Shown here piece after piece: positions 19,694 through 30,868 of a DNA stretch of 64,000 nt; the first letter of the stretch is position 1; the number at the start of each line of letters is the position of its first letter. The notes under the pieces are model-generated. The model was given only the letters and a program-made list of their open reading frames with translations, did no database searches and was not told the DNA's origin. The position numbers and the translations under genes are program-made. Source of the stretch: Symbiotaphrina buchneri. Taxonomy: Eukaryota; Ascomycota; Symbiotaphrinales; Symbiotaphrinaceae. The stretch is taken from assembly GCA_001599915.1 (NCBI GenBank), contig BCIG01000012.1, positions 310,001 through 374,000 of the forward strand, read 5' to 3'.

Positions 19694-22600
19694 TCACGAG
19701 CATACCGGACAACGATAATCGTTGTGATCGGTCAGCTCATCGTAACCACCCTCGACATCTCGGAGGCACCGCTCATGGTAGATATGCCGGCATTTGAAGA
19801 GCACAAGACGATCACGAGTATCGGCGGCCGATGTCTCCGATGTCACCATGCCATCGTCTGTGCCACGAGCGTCCTCTCCATTGGCTATACGAAGTGAATC
19901 ATGCCCTCCATTTTCACGCCACTCTGGTTTTGCCTTGCCTTTCTCCCTTTCAAGAGGAGCCTCGAGGTCATTCCTTCTTTCAGCATTTCGTGTTGCTGCG
20001 TCCCTTAGAGCTTGCTCCCTCTTCCTCTCCCACGCATGCCACACATGCCCTCCTACTCCTGGACCCCAGGTCCTCTTACCACAAATCTCACAGGCCTGAG
20101 ACATAGCCCGCCAGCCTTGTTGTCTTAGGCGAGCTGCCTCTGCAACATTGACGAACAAGTCTTTGTCCAGTAACTTGTTGGAAAGGGCAAGAAGGGACTC
20201 TTCGTTCGTATAAGCCGAGAATATGGCGCGCAGGACGCCTCGCAGATCGGACAATGCAGGAGACGCGAGAGATGCCTTAGCTAAGAAAGCTCTCAAGATC
20301 CGGAGAAACGACAAATTCGAAGGATCCGAACTGCCTTGAGACCGGGTCATCGCAATGCTGTTTAGAAGCATCGTGAAGACCTGTTGTACAATGTTTCGAA
20401 TTGATATTGAGGCTTTGTTAGCTGCCCTTGACTCTGCCTCAACCACATGTGCAGGGGTCGCGTCTGCAGAAGGGGCCATGCTCGAAACGGTCCTTGCTAT
20501 GCGGACGATGCTGTCAAGCAGATCTACCCAGAGCATCTCATCGCTAGATAGATCATGCTTGCCAGTCGAACTCTTTGAATGCGCCATCATTGGTCTGTTA
20601 TGCTTCCCCATCTGGGTCTGGCAAAGCCACACCCCTACTTTCGCATATCTGTCCAGGCTGGTGAGTAAGTCATCTGCAGCAGTTTGCGTAAACTCCAGCT
20701 CTGGACTGTCTGCCGCTGCACCCAGCAATCCCAAGAGTGCAGCCTCTAAACTCTCGAAGGCGGCTAGAAGGCGGTCCATTGCCTCCCTAACTTGACCCTC
20801 TCGGGCCATAAGAACGACCGCCGCATCAACGACACCACTGCTTTCCATGGATGGGAGAACCTTCTCTAAATGCAGATCGCCGGGCTGAAGCTTGCTGACA
20901 AAAGTCGCAACGTTTCCTGGATCAAACTCACACATCAAACCCACGTATTTCTCCAACAATATAGGTCCCAGCATTGTGGTCTTATGAGCTTCGTCTTCCG
21001 GCTCTGTTATCGCCCGTAGGTACAAGAACTGAGTACGGGGGTCTCCTTCAGCTGCACCAAGTAAGTAGCTGTGCAGATCGGGTGCTAAAGCATTGATGCA
21101 TCGTGCAGCTCTAGCCGTGTCTATATATATGAGTTCCCTGGTATTTGATTGTATCACGGACCGTACATCGCGCCTTTGTCTTTCCGTTAGTTTGGTCTCA
21201 GGCCGAAGACAAGCCGAGATACAGTCAAAGACGGCATCTTTATCATGCTGATCGTCGAAGTATGCCTGTAAAAGATCCGCATAGCGTTTCTCAGTTTTGT
21301 AAATCGATTTGAGGATGCGGTGGAAACCGGCTTGTTTCAGTGACGGTATTAGATTCTCCACGTCGGGAGGGTGATATACAGAAAGCAGATACTCGATGCT
21401 AAGTTGACAGTCCTCAGCGACGTCCTCATTGGGGTAGTAGCAGAGTTCGTTCATCACTCTTTGGAGTGTGGTATCCGATAAAAGTATGAACTGTGGGTAT
21501 TTTGGCAGGTTTCGAGCGATCAACATGTTTAGATATATCCTATCCTCCGGGTCGTATTCAGGAGATCCCATAACCTCCATCAATATACTGACGATATATT
21601 GACGATTTATGGTGAGACCTATACTCTCTGTCTGGTCGGCTTCGGTTCCAAGATCGCGATCCAATTCGCCATTCAAGTAATAGTCCTCAAACGCTTCATT
21701 CATAACGCTCATGAAGCTGGCTGCATCGAAATCGAGTATCAAGCGCAGATAAGGAAAAGACGGCTCGAGTTCGAGATCTGGTCTCGTCAAGACCGGCGCT
21801 CCATGAGGTTTCGGACATTCTATCGTCTTCCCAGAGAAAATGAAGGAGTAGAGCTCTGACTTGGCTCGAGCCGATTCCGACTCCGGCAACGGATCGCCAG
21901 TTGGGTAGATTCGTCCTGTCAGAGTATATGATAGGTATGGAAATATTTTCGAGGCATTGACAGACACATCGGCGGAGCCCTCGGTTCTACCTCGTTCCGC
22001 CCTGAGCAGTGACAGTAATTCGACAAGTGGTGTCACGTAGTCGTGCATCGCCCGATTCCACACGTAGATTAGAGCATCGTACAAGGACTGTCTTTTGCAG
22101 AAGTCAAGGACTTGGTTCAAATCTAAGCTCGTCGGATCCACGCCGCAGATTATTTGTTCCACCCGATCTTTGAGGCCACGAGAAGCTAGACTCTGTATCA
22201 GACTCTTCATTACCGTGGGCGGTACTGAAGTGATTTGACCGTCGACAATATAGGTTGCCAGTGTTTCCAAGAAATAGATTTCCGACCCGTTATCTTGATA
22301 GGATTCGAAGATGTCTTCAAACAAGAATGTTTCCTCTTCCATGCTGAGGCACGCCGCAAAACAGGCTTCTACGAGTTCTGCAGCTACTTCCGTCGCATCG
22401 CCGTGTTTGGGTGTCTGACCGAAAACATAGCGCAAAGAAGCCGAGATCATGTCCAACAATTTCTCCCGTACTATGGCATGCCGCGAACTGGCATCTGCCG
22501 GAAGTCCGATGGTGGAATTGTCGGCATCACCATTGTAATATGATGTGGCCAATTTGATTGCACCTATGAAGTCCCCTTCTTCCATGAGCGCGACCAAACG

Positions 22601-24492
22601 GTCAGCCCAATTCAGCAATGTGCCAACTGAGACACCAGTCGACTCTAGCAAAAAGAGTCGGCCTTTATAAGCTCTCACACTCATGTAGTATGCGTCAGCA
22701 ACTACAGAGGGGACGGAGCTATTCAAACCATCTACCTCCACGAGTGGTTGAAGTTGCCTCGAAAACATGTCCGCGTGGTATATCTGTTTCTGTACTAGGT
22801 CAACCGATCCTGTCTGCCTCAAAGCAGTATCTTCGAGTATAATGAGGCGTTGCGTAACTGTGAGTACAGCCAGTACAGAACGGTTAAGCCATTGCACGGC
22901 AACTATTGCTTCCTCTGATCTCCACGTACTGCGTTGGCGGAAATCCAAGTTGGGCGGCTGGTCTATGTGGGTCATGCCCTCCTGGTTAACATCATTCACT
23001 TCCAGGATGGTGAGCGTGTTGGACCAGGAATATAGTAGTTTGGTGCGTGAGACTGTTCCTGTTGTGGCATTATCTTGGCCCCTTAGTTTCACAGAGGGAA
23101 ACCACGCAAGGCTACCGCAGATAGTCCCAGGAGCACCCATATCTTTCGGCCGAGGAGCTTTGTACTGTGTCTGAGCCACGGGAGTGGTCGACACTATAAC
23201 AAGTAAATATGGTGTAAGCATGGCGACAAGTCCAATGGTGTCTGTAGATTGCTCCACATTCCCCAACGGCAGTGATGACAATGCTAAAATCGAGCTTGGC
23301 TTGCGCGGTCGCGTCCCAGGGATTATTCTGGCTTCTGGATAACGCCCCAGAATACGAGTCGTTCTGATACTTCTGCCAACAGCACCCATTCCTCTTGTGG
23401 CCAGATGAGAAAAGGCCATACCTCTGTCATCGGCCGAGACTAACGCCGTGTGCCTTGTACCAAGGAATCCCACGTGTAGAATAGCTACGCCAGGCAAGTG
23501 ACCATCACTTTGGCGATTTTCGAGCTGTGATTGATGCAGGGGCGGAATATGCAAGAACGGACGTGCAGACCTTGAGATCTCCCAAGTGAATATGGAGCCG
23601 TTCGCATGGCCCGCAGCCACCGTTGAATGATCGGCCGAAATTGCCAAGGATGTGACGCCGCCGGACTCAGTCGCTTTGGTACCTACCCCGATGACAGACT
23701 TCAAAGTCTGATGGTAATCAAAGATCAAGATAAGGCCTTTCGTCGTTCCTAAGGCTATGCATGCAGAGACATTTATAAAAGTTGGGATACCGAACTTTCG
23801 TTTCCCAACCTCGGAGAAAAGCTGCCCCGTGATCCCCTTGAGTCTTGTCCACCGAACGATCTCCCAGGGTCCGGATGGATGACTCCCCTCATCACGTCCG
23901 GCTATCAGTTGACTTGATAACGAAGACTGGCGTGAATGTGACCCGAGGAAAGCCGGGGACATCGCCCGAGGCGAGCCGAACGGAGAAGGAGACAGGCGAG
24001 ATTGAAAACGACGATCGAAAGGTTTAAGAGAGGGCGACGGACTGATGCGAGAAGATGATCGAGCAGGAGAACCAGCAGCGCTACCGCCAGGTGATGACAG
24101 AACGGAGCCCTGCACACAATGAGCATTCGAACATCTACTGGAGCTGCACTTATTACCGGGACAGACGGAGTGTCATCAGGGGTCGAGAATGAATCCTCCT
24201 GGCTGTCGGTACCCGTATGCATGGGTTCAATAGTAGATTCGGGACCTTGACGCCCGTCTCCGTCAGCACCGGCGTGGAGAACGCCCGAATAGCCACTGAG
24301 AGCTTTCATCTCTCTTGAACCGTAAACAGAATCCTCCCCCACCGTTTCGACGCCTGGAACGACATTTGCTGGCTCTCCCTCATCCTGCTCATCACGTCCA
24401 GATCCACCACTTGCGGTAGACTGGGCGTCTTGCGCATTGCCCGGCCACTCATCTTCAGCACCGCCATCGGCGTCTTCCCGCAAAGAGCTCAT
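19694..24492 (-). CDS. VPS8: CORVET subunit Vps8
   Basis: Large subunit specific to CORVET, the complex that binds Rab5-type GTPase and tethers early endosomal vesicles. Exons 24492-24157 and 24109-19694 give 1583 residues; the intron is 47 nt. After a Ser-rich N-terminus, a WD40-like propeller starts near FGIPTFINVSACIALGTTKG. The long middle part is alpha-solenoid. The C-terminus carries a split RING-like domain: CEICGKRTWGPG, then about 90 residues on LFKCRHIYHERCL and a terminal YRCPVCS. Length and domain order fit fungal Vps8. An in-frame extension to 24552 exists, but MSSLRED is the better start because it begins the acidic Ser/Gly tract. Confidence 0.93.
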
Positions 24493-25081
24493 AGAGTAAA
24501 CCTGGCGATGGACATAATGGGGGATGGTCTCAAACGGTAGTCCACACGCCACTCGTTGAGAGGGGACTTGTCCTGCGGGCGGCTAAAAATCGCAACAGAG
24601 AGGATTCCTCCATCGACCCTAAGCCGACTGGTGATGTTGAGCACTTGCGCCGTAGTAGATCGACCACAGCGTATAGCGGCCGCACGTGATGATGATCCTA
24701 GGGTAAAGCTCAAGTAAATCTGTGAAGAGCTTCAAACAAGAATGTTTTGCACCGCCGAAGGTCAAGAACGCTACCCATCCGAGCTATGGTAAATAGTTCA
24801 GATCTGGTCAACATTTGATGGTGTTGGGGGCTGAGGTTAGTAGATAAGATAGGTACCTTAAGATCAGAGCGCCGGAGAACAACAACCGGAAGTTGCCGCC
24901 GCAGCGCATCATCCTCCCGCAAGTACAATGCCAGTACTCCTCTACAAGGCGCATTTGCACATGGGACTTGCGATCCAGAGCGTTGATGTGCTCTGTGACA
25001 ACTCTGCCTAATATCCAGAACGGATCTGCCCATCTATATCATTCCCACTCTCAGCCATAACTCTGGGTCGTCATCGCAGTC
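24493..25081. promoter_or_regulatory. Divergent promoter region, VPS8 / GPALPP gene
   Basis: 589 bp between two divergent starts. A GATAGGTACCTTAAG motif near 24847-24861 belongs to the GGTA repeat type. No other gene seen. Confidence 0.45.
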
Positions 25082-26021
25082 ATGTCTCCTATAGGCCCAG
25101 AGCTCCCACCACATCTTCTCGCAAAGCGCAAACGACAAGCGGAGGAAGAAGGGAAGGAGACGTCCGTAGGGAAGACAGCTACTTCAGATACTGAAGGGGA
25201 TAGAGATGGGAAAAGGCCGCGGGTGGTGGGACCTGCTCCACCGCCCGCACCTCTGGACGAACGGCCGCTCGAAGACGTCACGGATGCGGACAGTTCTAGT
25301 GACGAGGATGATTTTGGTCCAGCTTTGCCGACGGCCACTGATGTAGCTGTAAGTAGACTTGGGTGCACCAGATCTCCTGCTGAAACGGTCTTTACAGCGA
25401 AACTCACTTAATCCTGACCAAGGCTACCTAAGCGGCCATGAGAGCAGGCAAGAGGAGCCCATTTCAAAACCGCAAAGGGAGGAGTGGATGCTTGTACCAC
25501 CAAAAGAGGGGGACTGGACATCACGAGTCGACCCTACGAAATTGCGGAATCGAAAGTTCAATACCGGCAAAGGTGCGCGCGCCCCTGCGCAGAAGACTGG
25601 GGGCGACAATGCCCTGTGGACGGAGACACCAGAACAGAAGCGGCAGAGGTTAGCAGACGAAGTCCTTGGGATAAAGCAGCCTGCGACACAAGAGGCGCCA
25701 GACCAGCGTGGGGGGAGATCTGCGAGCGAAGCTGCTGAGACAGCAAGGCGCATACAAGAACATAATGTAGGTTCGGTTGGACGGGCTATGCACAAGACTG
25801 CTAACGGATTGATGCACCAGGAGAAGATGCGAGGTCGTTCCATGTACGAAGAGCACCGCCAGAGCGCACCTAAGATAGAGGAAGACGATCCCAGCAAAAG
25901 AGCTTTCGACAAGGAGAAGGATATCAGAGCAGGTCCTAAGATAGGCCATGCGCAGAGAAAGGAAATGGTCAATCGTGCATCCGACTTTGGTTCTAGGTTT
26001 TCTGGCGGGGGTTTTCTTTGA
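25082..26021 (+). CDS. GPALPP-motif (DUF3752) nuclear protein
   Basis: Family of small, charged, probably nuclear eukaryotic proteins of uncertain role. Exons 25082-25348 and 25398-26021 give 296 residues. The N-terminal half has three GPALPP-like motifs: IGPELPPHL (residue ~4), VGPAPPPAP (~49) and DFGPALPTA (~77). The C-terminal DUF3752 part begins REEWMLVPP and contains FNTGKGARAP, then KRAFDKEKDIRAG and ends SDFGSRFSGGGFL, matching the family. The acceptor at 25397 is the one that keeps phase; the nearer AAG at 25422 would put a stop in frame. Confidence 0.88.
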
Positions 26022-26878
26022 ACCGGGTCGTCGGTCAGGGTGGCGCACTACCGTAGGTAGTCAATAGGGTGGAGGGTATAAGATAATACACAACCATCAC
26101 CTTGTATCTGGAAAGCAGGCTCAGAGCCCAGGGAATATCGAATGTTAAATTTCTTTAAGGTATTGTACTTCACCTTACCTCTTGTACCGCCTATCTGCGC
26201 GCGCACCGTTCCGCCAGATGCTAATGGTGTGTCGGCACGTGTTCCTCCGGCTGAGGGATGTGCTCTGCCGCTGATTGGTTCAAAGCACAGCGTAGGCTAA
26301 GGTAGGTACCGTATGGACTAGCCTAGATCTTGTAGTACAGAGCGGATACTTCTTAAATAGTGCAAAACACATCGAAAGTCTTCGTACCGAAATAGGACTC
26401 CACTTCGTACCTACTGACAGCGGGAATACTCGCTCGCCGCTCCTCTCCCCGCGTAAATCGAAGATACCTCAGGTAAGGTAAAGTAAGGTAAGGTACATCT
26501 CCAACCAGTAACCACCTGCCCTATGCTTCGACAATCCCGTGGAGCATGCCCTTCGGTGGTGAGTCCTCGCTCGCATCCTTTGATGTTCCTTCACTCATTC
26601 CTATCATTGGCTGATCGAGCAGGAAACAGAAACTCGCACTTCCCTGTTGATCCGTGTCTGGTTCGTGTGAAGCTCCCTGCACGCGGCCGGTTGGGGCTCC
26701 TATGGATCGGATCTTGAGAAAGTGATTGCTCGAGTGAACGTCAAGCAGACTAGGTATATATAGTATGTCGCGCCTTGAATCTGCCTTCTCCTCACGTGGT
26801 CTTGCACCTCATCTGGGCCTTGCGTCAGACGCGGCTGACTGAAGTATCTAGCTGCCGAGCGCCCTGGCTCTGTCTTCT
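26022..26878. other. Gene-free spacer with GGTAAG tandem run
   Basis: 857 bp with no gene. A run of GGTAAGGTAAAGTAAGGTAA lies at 26471-26496, and a TAAGGTAGGTACCGTA motif near 26297. An upstream ATG at 26765 opens a 24-codon frame that stops before the ZIP transporter. Confidence 0.5.
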
Positions 26879-28346
26879 ATGTCGGTGGCATCGCTCCAAT
26901 ATGGCCTTGTCCGGCGACAAGAGCCGGGGGATAGGCCGGTTTGTGGCTCAGGCCAACAACAAGGAGCATACAACACGCCACTCCATGTCTTCGCGCTGTT
27001 TTTGATTCTTGGTGCTAGTGTTTTAGGTATCTCCAGCCTTACCTCTGCCATGGGCGTTTGTATACAGCAGACTGACTGCTGTGCCAGCGTGCTCCTTCCC
27101 TCTCCTTGTCCGCCGTTTTCCTCGTCTACCTGTCCCGCACCATTTTCTCTTCCTGTCTAGGCATTTCGGGACAGGCGTTCTCATCGCTACGGGCTTTGTC
27201 CATCTGCTTCCAACGGCCTTCTTGTCTCTCACTGATCCTTGTCTCCCTCCCTTCTGGAACAGTCAATATCCAGCTATGGCTGGCTTTATCGCCATGTCAT
27301 CCGTCCTAATGGTTGTTGGCATTGAAATGTTCTTTGCAAGCTCAGGAGCTGGCCACGTCCATGGCAGCGACTACATCTACCTGTCAGAAGATGAACCTTC
27401 CAAGCCTCATACCAATGTGGCTGTCAATGGATCTGGAGGGCATCCGCGCGGCGGACGAGTCAGCATGTTTGGGCGAGGCAGCACCACCGAGCGGAATGCC
27501 CCCGGAGCTGGTGTTGCCCTACAGGATCTTTCAGATGCTTCCAAATCAGAAGCTCGTCCGACATCCGGGATGCTTGTACCTCCTACCCCTACCGGACTCG
27601 ATTTCAATGCCTACAGGGATGAAGATGGTGCATCTGACTTAGATCTAGATGAGCTAGATCCCGCCGCTGATGCGTCGGCCCTTCTTGGCAAGAGACCAGA
27701 CAGGAATGCAGAAACTGATGGACACATACACGCGCCCGGCTCAAGTGGGCTTCACAGTGGGACTGGGCAAGGCCACCTTTCGGAAGATCAGGAACAAAAA
27801 AGGATGATACTTCAATGTATGCTGCTTGAGGCTGGAATCCTATTCCACTCTGTCTTCATTGGAATGGCTTTAAGTGTCGCCACTGGGACCCCGTTCATCG
27901 TATTGCTCGTAGCAATCACTTTCCACCGTGAGAGCCGCCTCTGCCTCTGCCGTCCACTTTTGCCCACATGCTGACGTTCGACAGAAACGTTCGAGGGACT
28001 TGCTCTTGGCTCGCGAATCGCGGCCATCAAATCTTTCTCGCCAACGTCCCCCAAGCCATGGCTGATGTGCCTAGCCTATGGGATAACGACACCGCTCGGG
28101 CAGGCCATTGGATTGCTGGTACACAACCTCTATGATCCAGCCAGCCAGGCGGGCCTGCTGATGGTGGGAGTCATGAACGCCATCAGCAGTGGACTGCTTC
28201 TCTTCGCGGGCTTGGTGGAGCTGCTGGCCGAAGACTTTATTAGTGAGAAGAGTTACGAGACGTTGAAGGGTCGCCGAAGATTAGAGGCGTGTATGGCCGT
28301 GGTCAGTGGATCGATGCTGATGGCATTTGTCGGCGCTTTTGCGTGA
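26879..28346 (+). CDS. ZIP-family zinc/metal transporter
   Basis: Membrane carrier of the ZIP (ZRT/IRT) family, moving Zn or similar ions into the cytosol. Exons 26879-27026, 27088-27927 and 27985-28346 give 449 residues. TM1 is LHVFALFLILGASVLACSFP across the first junction, followed by HFGTGVLIATGFVHLLPTAF, which has the ZIP TM2 signature. A long cytosolic loop is rich in Ser/Asp and ends with a His-containing stretch (HIHAPGSSGLHSG). TM4-TM5 carry LEAGILFHSVFIGMALS and FHQTFEGLALGSRI, the metal-binding helices. The last helices follow, ending LMAFVGAFA. The start is uncertain: an upstream exon is possible, since the frame is open before 26879. Confidence 0.9.
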
Positions 28347-28609
28347 TCTATACATTTTGCGGAGCCGTGTACATTGAATAGATAGAGACTCCTGGTACGA
28401 TCCAGATGTATTTAGCGATGACCGTTCTAGCTTTTGTCGTGAGCGCCGTCGACTCTTACGTGCAGTCGAAGTCCATGGTCCCTAGGTGCTGCAAATCATG
28501 ACAGGCTCGTAACAGGGAGCAATCTGACCGATAGGTAACCTGAGCGAATGGCGGCGACCCATCGTCCCGTATCTGCCAGCGTAGACCGCGGGAGTTGTAG
28601 TCTCTTGCT
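28347..28609. other. Convergent 3' spacer
   Basis: 263 bp between the stops of the ZIP transporter (+) and the cyclophilin gene (-); no gene seen. Confidence 0.5.
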
Positions 28610-29448
28610 CTACATCTCCCCGCATTGAGCGATGACTATATCTTGGTTGGGCTTCTCTCTCGTCGTCCTTGCATTCTCGATCTTCCGCACCACGTCCATG
28701 CCTTCGATGACTTTTCCAAACACCACATGCTTCCCGTTCAGAAAAGGGGTGGGCACGCATGTGATGAAGAATTGACAGCCGTTGGTGTTGGGTCCAGAAT
28801 TCTGCGAGGTCGTTAGACAGGGCTCAAACGCGCTGAGCTCGGAGATCCAAGGGACCACATACCGCCATGCTGAGGAGACCCGGGGTGTCATGCTTGACCT
28901 TGAAATTTTCGTCGGCGAAGGACTTGGTGCCGTAGATGCTAGTGGATCCTGTACCGTCGCCGTTGAGGAAGTCGCCGCCTTGGATCATGAAATCCTTAAT
29001 CTGCCGACCAACCGGGTTAACCCAGAAGACAGGACCGAAGCGACGTCGGACATACCACGCGATGGAACCTGCTGCCTTTGTAGCCCTGTGGTCTGCCCTG
29101 GGCGTTCTTCGTTTCCCCTGTACAAAACTGCCGGAAGTTCTCTGCTGTGCGCGGAACGATGTCGGCGAACAGCTCCATCTTGATTCGGCCCAGGGGTTCG
29201 CCTGTTGATGTATCAGTACGGACGTTTTCCCTGGCGCAAAACGTCGCAGCGATGGAGCAACCTCTGATATACTCGCTGTGACAGATTACCTCATACAGCT
29301 GACAAGGCTGCTGTTACTTGGGTGTGTATGGCAAAGGGGCCATCGGAAAACAGGGGGTGTGGTAGGGGAGGTCAGACATACCACCTAGAGTGACGTCGAA
29401 GAAGACAATGGGGTTCGTGGTGGCATTGCTGGGGACGTTCTGCGCCAT
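28610..29448 (-). CDS. Cyclophilin H-like peptidyl-prolyl isomerase
   Basis: Single-domain cyclophilin that catalyses cis-trans isomerisation of prolyl bonds. Exons 29448-29382, 29201-29056, 29000-28863 and 28801-28610 give 180 residues. The active-site blocks are present: [15 protein letters not shown], the GTGSTSIYG turn, [19 protein letters not shown] and [11 protein letters not shown]. The terminus [12 protein letters not shown] and the short insert after CTGET match the spliceosomal cyclophilin H/Cyp3 group, which binds U4/U6 snRNP proteins in animals. A short N-terminal [13 protein letters not shown] precedes the fold and is not a signal peptide, so it is cytosolic or nuclear. The first intron is long for this window (180 nt). 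Confidence 0.92.
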
Positions 29449-30132
29449 TTTCGGTTGATAGCTTTCCAAACGTCTCTGCAGCAGTGGAGGGAGTGCGCTG
29501 GCTGACAGTACCTTAGGTTACCTAAAGTAGGTAACCGTGTAAGGTAAGCTAAGATTACCAACAGGACGCAACAGGGGCTTCTGAATGAAGCACTCTACCC
29601 TGGTACGAAGGACGTCTGACAATAATGGATTATGGATGATCAGAAGCAGAAGGATGTCGTGAAACTCTCTGTTGGCAGTGCTCCGTACCGAAAGTAACCT
29701 AAGGTAAGGTAAGGTAAGCAACTTACTAGCGAGGCTAGGTAGGTATTCTGCAAGGTACAAGGCTTTGTTAAACTTAGCTGCCTGAGGCTGAGGTACTCGT
29801 AGGAAATCAAGCCTTCTCAAGCTTTAAGGTAAGGTTAGGTATGTACTAGGGTAAGGTACGAGTACTCACGGAAAGCAAGGCATTATTGCACTGTTTCTCG
29901 CGCGAAGTAATCGTATGCCCAAGGACTCGCTCGTACTCCGTACCTGGTAAAGCCAAGCCTGCTTCTCCGCATTATGGGTTATCATCATTATTTGATCTTG
30001 CGTCCCGAGTCAAAGGGGACTATTATGACCTGAAGGTGGGTTTGTTAACCAGGCCGTAGTCCGAGCACTCACGTCCTACCATTCAGCAGATTTTGTCGTA
30101 CCGTCCGTCCTCTACCTACCGTACTTCCTACC

Positions 30133-30144
30133 TAAGGTACCTTA
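30133..30144. repeat. TAAGGTACCTTA palindrome, copy 2
   Basis: Perfect 12-bp palindrome, 721 bp before the RING-H2 start codon, within CTACCTA/GGTA-rich sequence. Confidence 0.85.
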
Positions 30145-30573
30145 CCTTGCGTTGTACTCTACTACGTGCTACCGGGTACTACTCTCTCCTGCACTCACCC
30201 CTGCTCTTTCCGCCTTCCTCCACACGACACCCTCCCATTTCCCACCTTCCTTCACCGACCCGTCTCACTCATGATCCAGCTCTAAGCTATCCTGACATTC
30301 CTCCTGTCGTTTTCGCTCTTCGCCTCGCATCGTCAATCCGTGCCTGTTGCTTTTCGATCGCCAGCGAGATTCGAGCCTGAACTTTTGTCGGTCTGGTGGA
30401 GTTGGAGCGTCCGAGCAACGATCCGTTCATCATCCAAGGCCCGTCTGAGATTTGGAGCTTGGCCCATTCCGATCCGCCTAAGCCAGCCTCTCGCTCCGCT
30501 CTTGTTTCTCGCTTGCCACTCCACCAACTAAACTAATCGCACCACTCCACCCACTCCACCGCTCCACTCCATC

Positions 30574-30577
<4 letters not shown>

Positions 30578-30628
<51 letters not shown>

Positions 30629-30640
30629 CCTCCTCCTCCT
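30578..30640. repeat. (CAT)n-(CCT)n compound microsatellite
   Basis: About sixteen CAT units followed by five CCT units, some 225 bp upstream of the RING-H2 start codon and so likely in its promoter or leader. Confidence 0.95.
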
Positions 30641-30694
30641 GCTGGACTCAGCGGCCTCGTGCATTTGACATCAACCGGCGTTATATCGGTGTCC

Positions 30695-30868
30695 ATGTCA
30701 TCGCCGCTCGCCTGCAGCATCGCTCCATCAGCAGATATTGCTCCCGGGGCTTCCCCGCCCGATCCGCCTGTCGGTCCGACCGGATTACTCGTCCCCACCG
30801 GCCGACAGCATAACGCTCAGCGGCCATCGCTGACGGCGGACAACTATTGTAATCTGCTCCTCCAATGA
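30695..30868 (+). promoter_or_regulatory. 57-codon upstream ORF overlapping the RING-H2 start (ATGA)
   Basis: An ATG at 30695 opens 57 codons (MSSPLACSIAPSADIAPG... in outline) that end at TGA 30866-30868. That stop overlaps the ATG at 30865 in the sequence ATGA. If both lie in the mature mRNA, translation of the RING-H2 protein would depend on leaky scanning or on termination-reinitiation. Confidence 0.45.

Larger units (their letters stand above)
29449..30864. other. 1.4-kb gene-free stretch rich in GGTA repeats
   Basis: Spacer between two divergent genes. It holds the densest set of GGTA-type motifs in the window (29508-29550, 29697-29718, 29824-29860, 30104-30150), one perfect TAAGGTACCTTA at 30133-30144, and a CAT/CCT microsatellite at 30578-30640. 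The right half is probably the promoter and leader of the RING-H2 gene. Confidence 0.6.

Noticed and set aside
25349-25422. Longer intron in the GPALPP gene ending at AAG 25422
   Set aside because: It shifts phase and meets a stop at once; the acceptor at 25397 keeps frame.
25424-25972. 182-codon minus-strand ORF
   Set aside because: It is the antisense shadow of the DUF3752 exon.
26765-26840. First exon of the ZIP transporter at the ATG 26765
   Set aside because: The frame stops after about 24 codons, and I could not find a convincing donor to join it to the main frame.
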